Source of the DNA: Miscanthus floridulus
Lineage: Eukaryota > Streptophyta > Magnoliopsida > Poales > Poaceae
Direction: 5' to 3'
DNA length: 64,000 bases
NCBI RefSeq assembly: GCF_019320115.1
Contig: NC_089598.1
Span: 81,550,059 to 81,614,058, forward strand
The position numbers and the translations under genes are program-made. This document shows, piece by piece, positions 50,451 to 61,357 of this stretch (its first letter is position 1; each line of letters starts with the position of its first letter). Below the pieces are notes generated by a model that saw nothing but the letters and a program-made list of their open reading frames with translations, searched no databases and had not been told where the DNA came from.

Positions 50451-53400
50451 GGGCCCTGCCGAGCCCCGGCCTGCTATCGACGTGGGTCGGGCATTGTCTG
50501 CTGATGAGCGTTGGGCGGCTCTGCGGTCGTCCCGCCGCGCTCAAGGCCTATGCATCCGTTGCGGTGCCAAGTGGTCTCGCGATCACCGATGTGCTCCGGT
50601 TGTACAGCTTCACGCCCTTGAAGAAGTGCTAGCAATATTCTCTGATGACGAAGCCCCTGCCGACCCTATGCAAGTGGACGACGCTGAATTGGCAGTTATT
50701 CAGGTATCCCTGTCCGCAGCTGCTATGTCTGGTAAATCAGCTCCTCGCACCATGTGTTTTGAAGGTCAATTGGGTGAACTACCCATTCATATTCTTCTTG
50801 ATTCTGGGAGTACACATTCCTTTGTTAGCTCTGCGGTGGCAGCCAAGTGCTCAGGTGTCCAGACACTCTATCCATCGTTGAGGGTTCAGGTTGCTAATGG
50901 TCAACAGGTTGTCTGTTCCCAGCATTTACCTGATGCTCAGTGGGCTATTCAAGGTGTTCAGTTCCATTCTGATCTAAAGGTACTACCATTGTCTTCTTAT
51001 GACTTGATATTGGGCATGGATTGGTTATCTATACACAGCCCCATGAATGTACACTGGGCTCAACATTGGCTACAAATTCCATATCAGCAGAGCACAATCT
51101 TGTTACAAGGCCTGTGGATAGATCTCTCAGTCGGATCAGTGCTGTAGTTGAATCTGAATGAGAATACACCGCCAGATGTCGTTTCTGAATGGCCGGCTGA
51201 CATCCAAGATTTGGTCAAGCACTATGCCACCTTATTTGACCCTCCAACTGAATTGCCACCACCTCGGAGCTATGATCACACTATCCCTCTCTTACCAGGG
51301 GCTAGTCCTGTGTTCACTCGACCTTATAGATTTTCTCCTGCCATCAAAGATGAAATTGAGAAACAGGTCCATGAAATGTTGCAATCTGGGTTGATACAGA
51401 AAAGTTCCAGTCCTTTCTCCTCTCCTGTCCTCTTGGTGAAAAAGAAAGACAACACATGGCGATTTTGTGTTGACTACCACCAACTTAATGCCATCACACT
51501 CAAGAGCAAATATCCTGTACCTCTGATTGATGATCTTTTGGATGAGCTAGGACAAGCCAGGTGGTTTTCCAAGCTTGATCTTCGCGTAGGGTTTCATCAG
51601 ATCCTGCTGCAACCAGGAGAGGAGTTCAAGACAGCATTTCAAACACACTTCGGCCACTTTGAGTTTGTGGTGATGCCATTCGGTTTGACCGATGCTCCGG
51701 GTACCTTTCAGGAAGCCATGAACTCTACTCTGGCCCCATTCCTCCGCAAGTTTGTCCTGGTGTTTTTCGACGATATCTTGATCTACAGTCGTTCATATGA
51801 GGACCATATCAAGCACATCTCCCAGGTATTGCGGCTCCTCTCTGAAAACCACTGGAAGCTAAAATTATCCAAGTGTGCATTTGCCCAACAGTCTATCAGT
51901 TATCTGGGGCATATCATATCAAGTGATGGTGTCTCAACTGACCCAGCCAAGATCTCAGCTGTTGTTAATTGGCCTACACCAGCATCTGTCAAGGATGTCC
52001 ATAGCTTCTTGGGGCTAGCAGGGTACTACAGGAAGTTTGTCAAACACTTTGGTCTTTTGGCAAAACCACTTACCACACTCTTGCATAAGCACGTTGTTTT
52101 CCAGTGGACATCTGTTCATGATCAGGCATTTCAGGCCTTGAAGACGGCTCTTGTTTCGGCACCAGTGTTGGCGTTGCCCAATTTTGCCCGGCCATTCGCA
52201 ATTGAGACAGATGCCAGTGCTAGTGGAGTGGGTGCTGTGCTGACCCAGGATGGTCACCCCTTGGCCTACATCAGCCGTGCCCTCAGTCCTAAATCTCGCG
52301 GCCTCAGTACATACGAGAAGGAATATATGGCCGTTCTTCTGGCAGTTCAACAATGGCGCCAGTATTTGCAATTTGCTGAATTCACTATATTCACTGATCA
52401 ACAGAGCCTGGTTCAGTTAACAGATCAGCGCCTTCATACCCCATGGCAACAGAAATTGTTCACTAAGTTGCTTGGCTTGCAGTACCGCATCGTCTACAAA
52501 CCTGGCACTACCAACAGGGCAGCGGATGCTTTGTCACAGAATTCTGCTCCTCTGTCGTCCTGCGCTGCTATTTCGACAATCACCCCTCAGTGGATCCATA
52601 AAGTGGTACACGGATACTTATCGGATTCCCTCACTCAGGCTATGATCGCCAAACTCCTTATTGATCCGGCATCTGTTCCTCAGTTTACTCTGCGTGATGG
52701 GGTCTTACGGTATCAAAACCGTATCTGGATAGGTGCTAACCCAGAACTTCAACAGTAGATTCTTGAGGCCTGCCACTCCAGTGCAATTGGAGGCCATTCG
52801 GGTTTTCCAGCTACTTATACTCGTATGAAGCAGCTTTTTGCCTGGACTGGGATGAAGTCAGCTGTCCGCAAATTTGTTCAGACCTGTCTCACCTGTCAAC
52901 AGGCCAAACCTGATCGTGCTCGTTTACCTGGTTTGCTTCAGCCCCTTCCAGTACCATCCTCTGCTTGGCAAATCGTTTCATTGGATTTTGTCGAAGGCTT
53001 ACCTCGTTCGAAGCATGGCAACTGTATACTGGTGGTGATCGATTCCTTCACGAAGTACGGTCATTTTCTCCCTCTTTCACACCCATTCACTGCTGCCCAC
53101 GTTGCTCAACTCTTCCTCAATCAGGTGTACAAGTTACATGGGTTACCTGAGGTTATCATCTCTGATCGAGACCGAATCTTTACAAGTGCTTTCTGGACTG
53201 AATTATTCCTCTTGGCTGATGTGCAGCTCAACTTGAGCTCCAGTTATCACCCACAGTCTGATGGGCAGACCAAGCGCCTGAACCAAACCATGGAGACTTA
53301 CTTGCGCTGTTTCGTCAACGCTTGTCCATCCAAATGGTCGTCTTGGCTTCCCTTGGCCGAATTCTGGTACAACTCGACACCACACTCAGCTCTGGGGTGT

Positions 53401-54147
53401 TCCCCGTTTGAAGCTTTATACGGCTACCGCCCAAGACACTTTGGCATTCAGGCTCTTGACTCTGTATCGGTCCCAGAACTGGGAGCATGGCTGCAGGATC
53501 GCCAGGTGATGTCAGACCTCATAAAGCAGCACCTCCATCGCTCCAAGGAACGAATGAAACGTCAGGCCGATAAAAACAGGTCAGAGCGCCATTTTGCTGT
53601 GGGTGACATGGTTTTTCTGCGATTACAACCCTACATTCAGACTACTCTTGCTCATCGCGCCAATCAGAAGTTATCATTCAAATACTTCGGTCCATTCAAG
53701 GTGCTTGCTCAAGTGGGATCAGTTGCTTATACCCTGGAGTTGCCTACCACTTCTACCATTCACCCGACGTTTCATGTGTCTCAATTGAAGAAGGCAATCC
53801 TTCCTGGCACTCCGGTATCATCTTCCTTTCCAACTGATATTGAACTGCCACGTATTCCTATTGCCATTCTACAGCGTCGCCAACACTATGAGGGCAACTC
53901 TTCTACTGAACAAATCTTGGTGCAATGGTCTGGCTGGCCTAAGGAGTTAGCTACATGGGAATCTGCCGATGCAGTCTACCAAGCCTTTCCCAAGGCACCC
54001 GCTTGGGGGCAAGCGGGCTCACAAGAACCGGGGAGTGTTAACACCCCAGTCTCCTATGAAGAACCCGGTGCAGTGGACCGTGGGCCAAGAAGAAGCGAAA
54101 GGAACAAGAAGCCCAACAGCAGGATTTTCGGAAATGAATGGGCTTAA
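50451..54147 (+). pseudogene. pol: pol of the Reina-like element with chromodomain (inactivated)
   Basis: In order: zinc knuckle (CIRCGAKWSRDHRC, 50551-50592), aspartic protease (LLDSGSTHSFV, about 50797), RT (FFDDILIYS, about 51765), RNase H (TDASASGVGAVL), integrase zinc region (CHSSAIGGHSG…CLTCQQAK), integrase core and chromodomain (ILVQWSGWPKELATWESADAV, about 53915-53980). TAG stops at 51145 and 52756. The third acidic residue of the integrase core is Lys (DGQTKRLNQ, AAG at 53272), where the family has Glu. The frame runs on through the LTR start and ends inside the 3' LTR at TGA/TAA-type sequence near 54147, so the last 37 or so residues are LTR-encoded. Confidence 0.88.
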
Positions 54148-54373
54148 GCGCCTGTGTGTGCATGTCCGGGCCCAGGCCCTGTAAGTGACTGAGACATATA
54201 AGTAGTTGAGAGCTCGTGAGGGCCATTATCTGATTTGTAAACCAAACACATTCTACTTGCCTAAGATTCCTCGTTACGCCATCCCAAATCCTTCCGTTGC
54301 TATTCGTCCGACTCGATCCAGAATTCTTCTGCCTATCTCCGATTGCTTCTCCCCCAATTTCCCTGCTGCTAAC
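54036..54373 (+). repeat. 3' LTR of the Reina-like element, last base displaced
   Basis: It begins TGTTAACACC after the purine-rich GGGGAG and stops at GCTGCTAAC. The final A found in the 5' LTR is missing because element W starts at 54374. Confidence 0.9.
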
Positions 54374-55270
54374 TGAAAGGACCTAGGATGCCGCCTAGAG
54401 GGGGGGTGAATAGGCGTTTCTGAAAATTAACACCTTTAAATGCGGAAACAATTAGAAAGGGGAGTTTCCAAAATGGAAACTCCAAATTAAGAGTACTACC
54501 TCCCCTCACAAGTTAGTCACAAAGTAAACAAGGTATAAAGAATATATCTAGAAACTACAACCCTGCAACACCAAGTTAAAACAGAGAATAAATATTTTCA
54601 GTGCAGGCAGGAAATACCGGACGTGTCCGGTATGAATACCGGACGTGTCCGGTATACACGATTTCTGCAGATCAGCCCCGAACTTGCTCCTTTCGATTTC
54701 TATCTTCAAACCAAACTGCAGGCACCTAATGGAGATGACAATATACACAGAGAACCTGCAGCACAGCTAGAGCAACACAAATATCAAATGAAATGCGAAT
54801 TAAGACACGATATTTGTTTTACCGAAGTTCGGACTCGTTCGAGTCCTACTCTCCGTTGAGGGGGCTGCGGGCGACCCAGCGAAGGTCAGCCCTAGAGGGT
54901 ACCACGAAGGTCACTCTAGCCGGAGTCTTTTCCAACTCCTTTTCCTCCTTCCACTAAATGATTCCGAAGCGGCGGAATCGACCGTTACAAACTTTCCGAA
55001 GCAACCACAATCTCTCGGTTGCTCTCCGGCGACGCCTAGCCGTCTAGGACCGAAGAGTCCAAGAGTAACAAATGCGAATCACGAGATTGACAATATGCAC
55101 AAGTGCTCAAGTGGTGGCTTGCTCTCTTTTTCAAATCTTTATCAACCCACAAATTGATTTTGCAATTTGGATCACACACTCACTAAGAGAGGGTTTAGGA
55201 GAGTTGGCAAGGCTCAAAAAACGTGTGTCTATTTCAGCAGAATCAGCAGCCTCCAAAGGTGGAGGCTTGG

Positions 55271-55281
55271 GGGTATTTATA
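55271..55281 (-). promoter_or_regulatory. TATA box of the W LTR promoter
   Basis: GCTATAAATAC on the minus strand, about 40 bp downstream of the palindrome pair 55320/55342. Confidence 0.65.
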
Positions 55282-55410
55282 GCCCCCTTGAAAAACTAGC
55301 CGTTTTATAGCCGTTGCAATACCGGACACGTCCGGTATGCATACCGGACACGTCCGGTATGACTCATGCACTGCGCCAACGGACACTAAGTTACAGTGAT
55401 GTTGTGAGGC

Positions 55411-55789
55411 GTCGGAACTCCCGAAGAATGCCGGGACTTCCGACCGTCGGAACTCCCGACTCAAGTCGGAACCCCCGACCCTCAGTAATTTGAAAAACAT
55501 GTAACTGAGTTAAAGTTAGTGAGGTGTCGGAACTCCTGACATATGTCGGAACTCCCGACCGTCGGAACTCCCGACTTACGTCGGAACTCCCGACCCTCAC
55601 GGCTTTTGAAAACTAGCCGTTGGCTTCTGGTCATCCATACCGGACACGTCCGGTAGCATACCGGACATGTCCGGTATGACCAGGACAGTGAACCCTCCAA
55701 GTCGGTCGAAGTGCGCCACGTCGGAACTCCCGACCCATGCCGGGACTCCCGACCGTCGGAACTCCCGACCTACGTCGGAACTCCCGACG
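55411..55789. repeat. Three arrays of GTCGGAACTCCCGAC in the W LTR
   Basis: Four units at 55411-55480, four at about 55525-55596 and four at about 55720-55790, each array with unit spacings 19, 16 and 19 bp. Units are imperfect palindromes (GTCGG…CCGAC). The second and third arrays flank the palindrome pair at 55638/55659. Confidence 0.85.
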
Positions 55790-56759
55790 AACCAACCCGA
55801 GAACGACAGGTTTGCAGCTGCTGGACAAATACCGGACACGTCCGGTATGAATACCGGACACGTCCGGTATTGCCAGACCAGCAAGAAAATCAATCAGCAC
55901 TTTTGTCGCTCAAATACTCAAAACTCACATGGGTTGGCTTGAGCACTTATGAAACATTATCTATCAACATGATGCATCCCTCTTAATAGTACGGCATACC
56001 TATTAAACTCAAGATAAACGAAATATGAATTTGTACCACTTGAGTTGTTCTTTTTGAATTGATGTCGTCCTTTCCAATCTTCATCAAGTAGGGGTGCTAA
56101 CATGTTGATGTTGATCTTTTCACTTGAGCATAGCCATCTTGAGCATGTGACTTGATTCCATTCATCAAGTTTGAATAATCCCAAATGTATCAAGTCACTT
56201 CCATCAAATACTTCATTATAGATTTGATCCTTCACATCAATATGACCATCTAAGCTTGATTAGTACCTCAACTAAATGCAAGTACTTTCTTCTTCACCCT
56301 AGCTAGGTTCTTCGGCCGCCAAGCCGTCGCTTGCCCTTCACCCTTGCTTAGTACCTCGAAGCCTTTCCTTGCTATCTTCACCATCTCAAGCCATCAAGTC
56401 ACATCTTGTGTTGAATCATCCATTCATATGTATTGTTATCTTTTTCATTTTAATTTAGCAAGCTTCAAATATGAGACCATTCCATATGCAATCCCTCATG
56501 TCTCATTAACTAATAATCACAAGCTTGCTTTCACATAGTACATGGAAATCCCACAATAAATAAGCCTTCACATGAATTTCATTTGCATTGTTGTCTTGTG
56601 CTTGAACTAGATTGTTTATACAACAACACATCATTTTGGCTTTCATTAAGTGCCTTTGAGATAACCTATTACCTGTCCACACTTAGTAAACGGGTTAGTC
56701 CTTTAATCACGTTGTCATTCAATCAACCAAAACCCACTAAAGGGCTAGATGCACTTTCA

Positions 56760-56773
56760 ATCTCCCCCTTTTT
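56760..56773 (-). other. Polypurine tract of W
   Basis: Minus-strand AAAAAGGGGGAGAT directly beside the 3' LTR. Further GGGGGA tracts lie near 56853, 56934, 57342 and 60573. Confidence 0.85.
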
Positions 56774-57425
56774 GGTGATTGATGACAACTTGATTAAAGC
56801 TTACAAAATGATATAAACATTTAAACTTTTGGGTTCAATGATTTATGAGAGGCTCCCCCTTAATATGTGCTTATGATTAGAATCCACAAAATGACCTCAA
56901 ATGTCAATTGCACATACTAAAACAAATAGGAGACTCCCCCTAAATCATTGCATCCGTGGGGTGCATGTGTGTGTGACAAATGAAACCGTGATGCATATGA
57001 CAAGATATATCACACAAAAATAAATATAAAAGCATCACATCAAATATTTTCATTCTAGCATGCATAGTCCTTATGAAAATAAATATGACATATGTAATTC
57101 ACACATAGCACTCATTACAAATTTTCTCAAGTCCAGAAACCACTGATATATATAGATAAAGATCATGTCTCAAGAGATACAAAGATAAAGCATAAGTAAG
57201 TCTCATCTCTCACATGATACAATCTATCTCAAATCCAGGATACATCAATGAAGCTCAAAAACTAACTACAGCCTGCAGTACATATCTTCAGGTACAAAGA
57301 TAAGCAAATGAAACTATCCTGAAGCTTTAATCAGTCTCTCTCCCCCTTTGTCATCTATCACCACAAAGGTCCAATAATGACATACAACGGACAAAGGGGC
57401 TACAAGCTGTCACTGAAAGCTGAGA
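56774..57425 (-). other. 3' noncoding region of W
   Basis: AT-rich, with extra polypurine tracts and no ORF that I would support. It lies between the env-like stop and the main polypurine tract. Confidence 0.7.
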
Positions 57426-59255
57426 TCACTCATCATCATCATCTCGACCAGCATCCTCATCATCTGAGCGTGCAACACCGGCTGGACGAGAACCACCCGC
57501 ACCAGACGCGTCATAGCCACCAGACCCGTAGAAGCCACCACCACCTGTCAGGTCACTCCACCAATCTGTAGCATAGTCATCTGCAGTGCTGGGACGTGGC
57601 TGAGAGTGAGTAGGCACACGAGCCTGAAGTGGTAGAGTGTCAGGGTGCTCAGGTGCCTGCTGCTGCTGCTGTCGCTGTATGAACTCAACATACTCTCTAT
57701 CATATCTAGCCTGCTGCTGCTCCTCAGTCTCAGGCTCACTAGCTGCCTCATCTGATAGAGGAGACCTAGGAGGATCAAGCTCAAGATTAGAAGCAATTTG
57801 CTTCAAAGTCCGAGTGTCCTTCCTCCTAGCCTCCCTCTCCTTCTGCTGCCTAGTCTGGATGTCACGGCACATCCCAAATATGGAGCTGAAAAGCCTGCGG
57901 ATAGGCGAAGGAGGACTACCACGGCGTGAAGTAGAACGTGAAGGTGCACGTGGTGAAGGTGAAGCTCCTACTGGTGCACCACTCTCAGGTGCATCTGCCT
58001 CTGGTGCTGCTGCTGCTCCTCCTGGTCCAGCTGGAGGTAACCCGGTCTCAGGCAGATCTGCAATAATCTTCAGGGCCTTGTGAATCTTATCATACTCAAA
58101 TGTGTGCCCTGTCACCTGCTCAATCATATGCATGATATAAGGAGCAAAACCACAGCCCTTGAGGGGCCTCTCTCCGACACTCCTGATCTCGGACCAGATA
58201 AAGTCAAACACGCTGAAGGGCCGAGCATCAGGTGCCATCCTGTGGAGTAGGTTCCTGGAGTAATCAGCAATGGTGCCCTTGTCTCCACCCTTGCAGTCAA
58301 TAGTCTTCCTGAACATCCTGTCCAGGTACCTGTAGGTAGGGTGAAGACCTAGAACCTTCCCCACAGCTCCTCTCTGACCACCAGGAGGATACATATATGT
58401 GAGCTGCTCAGGAGGTAACACCTGCTCGGTGTGGATCCTGTCCCTCTGGAGATCATCCTCAGAGAAACCAAGCTGGGCGGCAAATACATCATAGTCAACA
58501 CTGTACCACTGGCCCTCAAGCATCCAGTGCATACGCCGCTCATCCTCCTCAACAAATAGAGTAGCATAGAACTGAGCTACTACCTCTGTGTTCCAGTCAT
58601 GCTGGAACTCCATGATCTCATAGACCCCAGTGCGCTGGCAAATGGCAATGGCATGATCAACTGAGGCCTTCTGCAACTCTGTAACGTACTGCCAGTCAAT
58701 CCACTGAGACCTGGCAATCACAGGGTTCCTGGTGAGAATCACACTGGAGTAGAAGTCCAGGTGAAAGGCTGTCTGGAAGCGGTGATCGTACTGAACCTTA
58801 GGTAAGCTCCTCGGATCAACCCTTCGCTCATCTCTAGCCTTCCTGGTCATACCCTTTCCCCTGTAGTCAACTCTGGGAACATAGGAGGGCACATTGGGCA
58901 GACGTGTCTCAAGAAGACCATAATGCATCCCCTGACCAGGCTGGTGCTGAACTGGAGGAACTGACTCCTCCTCCTCAATCTCCTGCTCCTCATCTGAGCT
59001 GTCACCATCTGATCCTCTATGAGTGCTCTTCCTCTTTTTATCTTCTCTAGACTCCACTCTGAACGCATCAGAATTAGTGTCAGAAGAAGAGCTCCCTGAC
59101 CCCTCTACATACTGAGGAGCTGCACTAGAGGCAGCCCTGGTAGGCCTCCTGCTGCTTGGCTGGAATCCAGGATGCATCTCCTGTCTTGCCTTCTTATACT
59201 TTTCAAGTGCTGGATCATGCCTGTGCTTGGACCTAGGCTCCTGTCGTCCACTCAT
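57426..59255 (-). CDS. Sirevirus env-like / plant-transposon-domain protein of W (intact)
   Basis: 609 residues from the ATG at 59255 (MSGRQEPRSK); the frame extends a few codons further upstream without an ATG. Layout: a basic, Ser-rich N-terminus with an acidic patch (SSDEEQEIEEEE); a globular central region, residues about 125-370 (VVAQFYATLFVEEDERRMHWML; YSVDYDVFAAQLGF); an Ala/Pro/Ser-rich linker; a charged helix likely to form a coiled coil (RQQKEREARRK); a Gln-run; and a Gly-rich, Asp-rich end. The centre resembles the domain called 'putative plant transposon protein' in Pfam (from memory). No signal peptide or membrane span is evident, so an envelope role is doubtful. It matches the position of the Z ORF, but here there is no stop. 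Function unknown. Confidence 0.85.
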   Translation of the reverse strand: MSGRQEPRSKHRHDPALEKYKKARQEMHPGFQPSSRRPTRAASSAAPQYVEGSGSSSSDTNSDAFRVESREDKKRKSTHRGSDGDSSDEEQEIEEEESVPPVQHQPGQGMHYGLLETRLPNVPSYVPRVDYRGKGMTRKARDERRVDPRSLPKVQYDHRFQTAFHLDFYSSVILTRNPVIARSQWIDWQYVTELQKASVDHAIAICQRTGVYEIMEFQHDWNTEVVAQFYATLFVEEDERRMHWMLEGQWYSVDYDVFAAQLGFSEDDLQRDRIHTEQVLPPEQLTYMYPPGGQRGAVGKVLGLHPTYRYLDRMFRKTIDCKGGDKGTIADYSRNLLHRMAPDARPFSVFDFIWSEIRSVGERPLKGCGFAPYIMHMIEQVTGHTFEYDKIHKALKIIADLPETGLPPAGPGGAAAAPEADAPESGAPVGASPSPRAPSRSTSRRGSPPSPIRRLFSSIFGMCRDIQTRQQKEREARRKDTRTLKQIASNLELDPPRSPLSDEAASEPETEEQQQARYDREYVEFIQRQQQQQAPEHPDTLPLQARVPTHSQPRPSTADDYATDWWSDLTGGGGFYGSGGYDASGAGGSRPAGVARSDDEDAGRDDDDE

Positions 59256-59482
59256 GACTGCTGTCCTGTATCCAAAGATTTGCAAGAAATTTCAGATAAA
59301 TGACCAAAATTAATCTCGAATTGCAATTAGACAAAGAATCTTTTATCCATGATTTTACAATCATCTTGACAAACAACTGTCAAAAAGTTTGCAAAACGTA
59401 GATACAAAAGATACTAAGCCTAACAAACAATTCTAGGTAGGATTGAATCAGAGAACAGCAGGGAGTCTGCTCTGCTGGGCCA

Positions 59483-59938
59483 TACCGGACACGTCCGGTA
59501 GCATACCGGACACGTCCGGTATGGGCGACCAGCAACCCTAACCGGGGTTCCTTGATTCTAACCATCACGGATCCATTCCAAACTTTGGACATTGCTTCTA
59601 TATCACTAATGTAGCATATTGACCGAAGGAATTTCAAAACAAGTCTTCAACCATGTAGATCGGACGAGGTCCGCGATTAGGGTACCTTTGGAGAAGAGAC
59701 GAGAATGCGATGTGAAATCCAAGTCCACGGGCTATCAATCCTTGATCCAAGCCTTCTCCAATGCAATCTCCCTCTCTCTCTTTTCCTTGGTGAATTCCTT
59801 GGTCGCCCTAGGTGAGAAGAAGGGCGTCGGCTGGTTGGTTTGGAGGAGGCAAGTCTGTTTGGGCCGAAGGGGTACGCTCTGTTTATATAGTCCCGCTCAT
59901 ACCGGACACGTCCGGTAGCATACCGGACACGTCCGGTA
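59483..59938 (-). promoter_or_regulatory. Internal promoter-like module before the env-like ORF
   Basis: On the minus strand a palindrome pair (59938-59900) is followed 10 bases later by CTATATAAAC (59890-59881), a strong TATA box. A leader with a donor-like AAAG/GTACCC near 59686 and an acceptor-like TACAG just before the ORF follow. A second palindrome pair (59483/59504) lies inside the leader. The palindrome-then-TATA order is the same as in the LTR. Confidence 0.6.
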
Positions 59939-61357
59939 TACGCGGGCTGGCCCAAGTAATTCCAAAATGTGTTCTCACTCTTCCAAACCCTTTCTCAGTT
60001 GTTGCTCAGTCCAAAAAGATGTATGATCTTGATCCAAACCGAGTACTATCACTTTTCTTATCGAATGCCATCAATTTATTTTCTCTTTTCCAAATATATG
60101 GCATAATCAATAATTTGCTTGCTTGAGAGAGATAAAGTGAGACAAAGTAGATTGTGGACTTAAGAGAGCCATGTCATGTGTGATTAGCTGATCAAACAAT
60201 CAAGGAGAGCTATAATCATCACATGGCAAGGCTAGGTCACAAAGACCAAGATTCAAATAGTTTTTCAAATTCACACTTCCTACTCATGCTAGTTAGGGGT
60301 TTTGAAAAACTTCTCTCCTATGTCACACAAATGCACATTCTAACATATAAAGGGCCTTAGATGCACTTACAATACATGTATGTAAAAACATACCTTTGCC
60401 TTGAGCCCACAAGAATACCACTAAGAAGACACATGGCATGATAATCTTTATGTTGACCTTGATTGCCAAGTAATCATGCTTGATACAAATTCAATTTTTC
60501 ATCCAAAGGACTACAAAGAGTGCTAGATAAATTTGTTAGTCCACAATGGTGCAAAATAGAAATTTAGCTCCCCCTAAATAAGTGCTTCAAGTATTTTGAA
60601 TGACTTTCAACGAGCACTTTTATTCTGATAAGAAATTGAGAGCCAATTTTCATTTTGACCATGAACCAAATAAGATTGCCATATTTAAAAGTGAGCTTAA
60701 GAGATGCTCACAATCCACTTAGATTTGATAAAACACAAGCTTCTGAGTATGTTAGGGATATATGAAAAATGTATGGATCGAATACTCAGTTGCAACACAA
60801 TTAGTGTTCTGGTCCATGCAATACCGGACACGTCCGGTAGTGTACCGGACACGTCCGGAATACACAGAACAGAAACACTGACTTTCTGTCCCTGGCCATA
60901 CCGGACACGTCCGATAGTAATACCGGACACGTCCGATATGTGAAAGACAGAACCAGTTAAGTTGCTGCTTGTGATTCTTCGTTTCAACTGTAATATTTAT
61001 TTATTGTATACTTGCATCTCAACAAATAAATTACTCTTCTAGAGAGCTAATAAAAGCATCATATGGCAAATATGATAAATCTCAAGTGAAATTAATTAGC
61101 CACTTTCATTATTTCACAAATGTACCTATTTGTGAACTATAGAACACGAAACAAACAAAGTGGCTATCCTACAAGGTTTAGGTACTTGTTACCAATGGTG
61201 AGGATGAAATATATGATATGTTCATTGAATTATCTTCAGGTCAACCATATAAGAGATTATGATGAGAATTGGTTGATAGATTGAGTGAATATTGTCAATT
61301 TGCTTGCTCAACCACCCCGAATCTTTCATCTCATCACCAAGTACCTACAACATTAAC
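59939..61357 (-). other. Noncoding spacer of W where pol is missing
   Basis: It lies between the gag stop and the internal promoter. No Pol motif is present in any frame. Two palindrome pairs occur (60822/60843 and 60899/60921, the second with changed ends). The first bases after gag include TTGTAGGT, as at the gag-pol junction of X. Confidence 0.75.

Larger units (their letters stand above)
48779..54373 (+). mobile_element. Reina-like Ty3/gypsy chromovirus
   Basis: 5.6 kb with short LTRs (339 bp), initiator-Met-type primer site, gag, protease, RT, RNase H, integrase and a C-terminal chromodomain. Small size, short LTRs and chromodomain fit the Reina clade. The LTRs differ at six sites, all transitions. 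The element carries five in-frame TAG stops and one frameshift. Its last LTR base is displaced by element W. Confidence 0.88.
54374..56759 (-). repeat. 3' LTR of W, 2386 bp
   Basis: On the minus strand TGAAAGTGCATC to GGTCCTTTCA. It holds four palindrome pairs (54615/54637, 55320/55342, 55638/55659, 55830/55852), three arrays of a GTCGGAACTCCCGAC motif between them, and a minus-strand TATA box near 55271-55281. Confidence 0.92.

Noticed and set aside
54548..54859. ORFs over the palindrome pairs (also 55243-55986, 63506-63817)
   Set aside because: They are frames created by the repeated palindromes. They lie in LTR DNA, overlap each other in several frames and lack a protein signature.
41035..59255. 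Calling the env-like ORFs true viral envelope proteins
   Set aside because: Neither the Z nor the W protein shows a signal peptide, membrane span or cleavage site that I can see. Only the position after pol supports the name.
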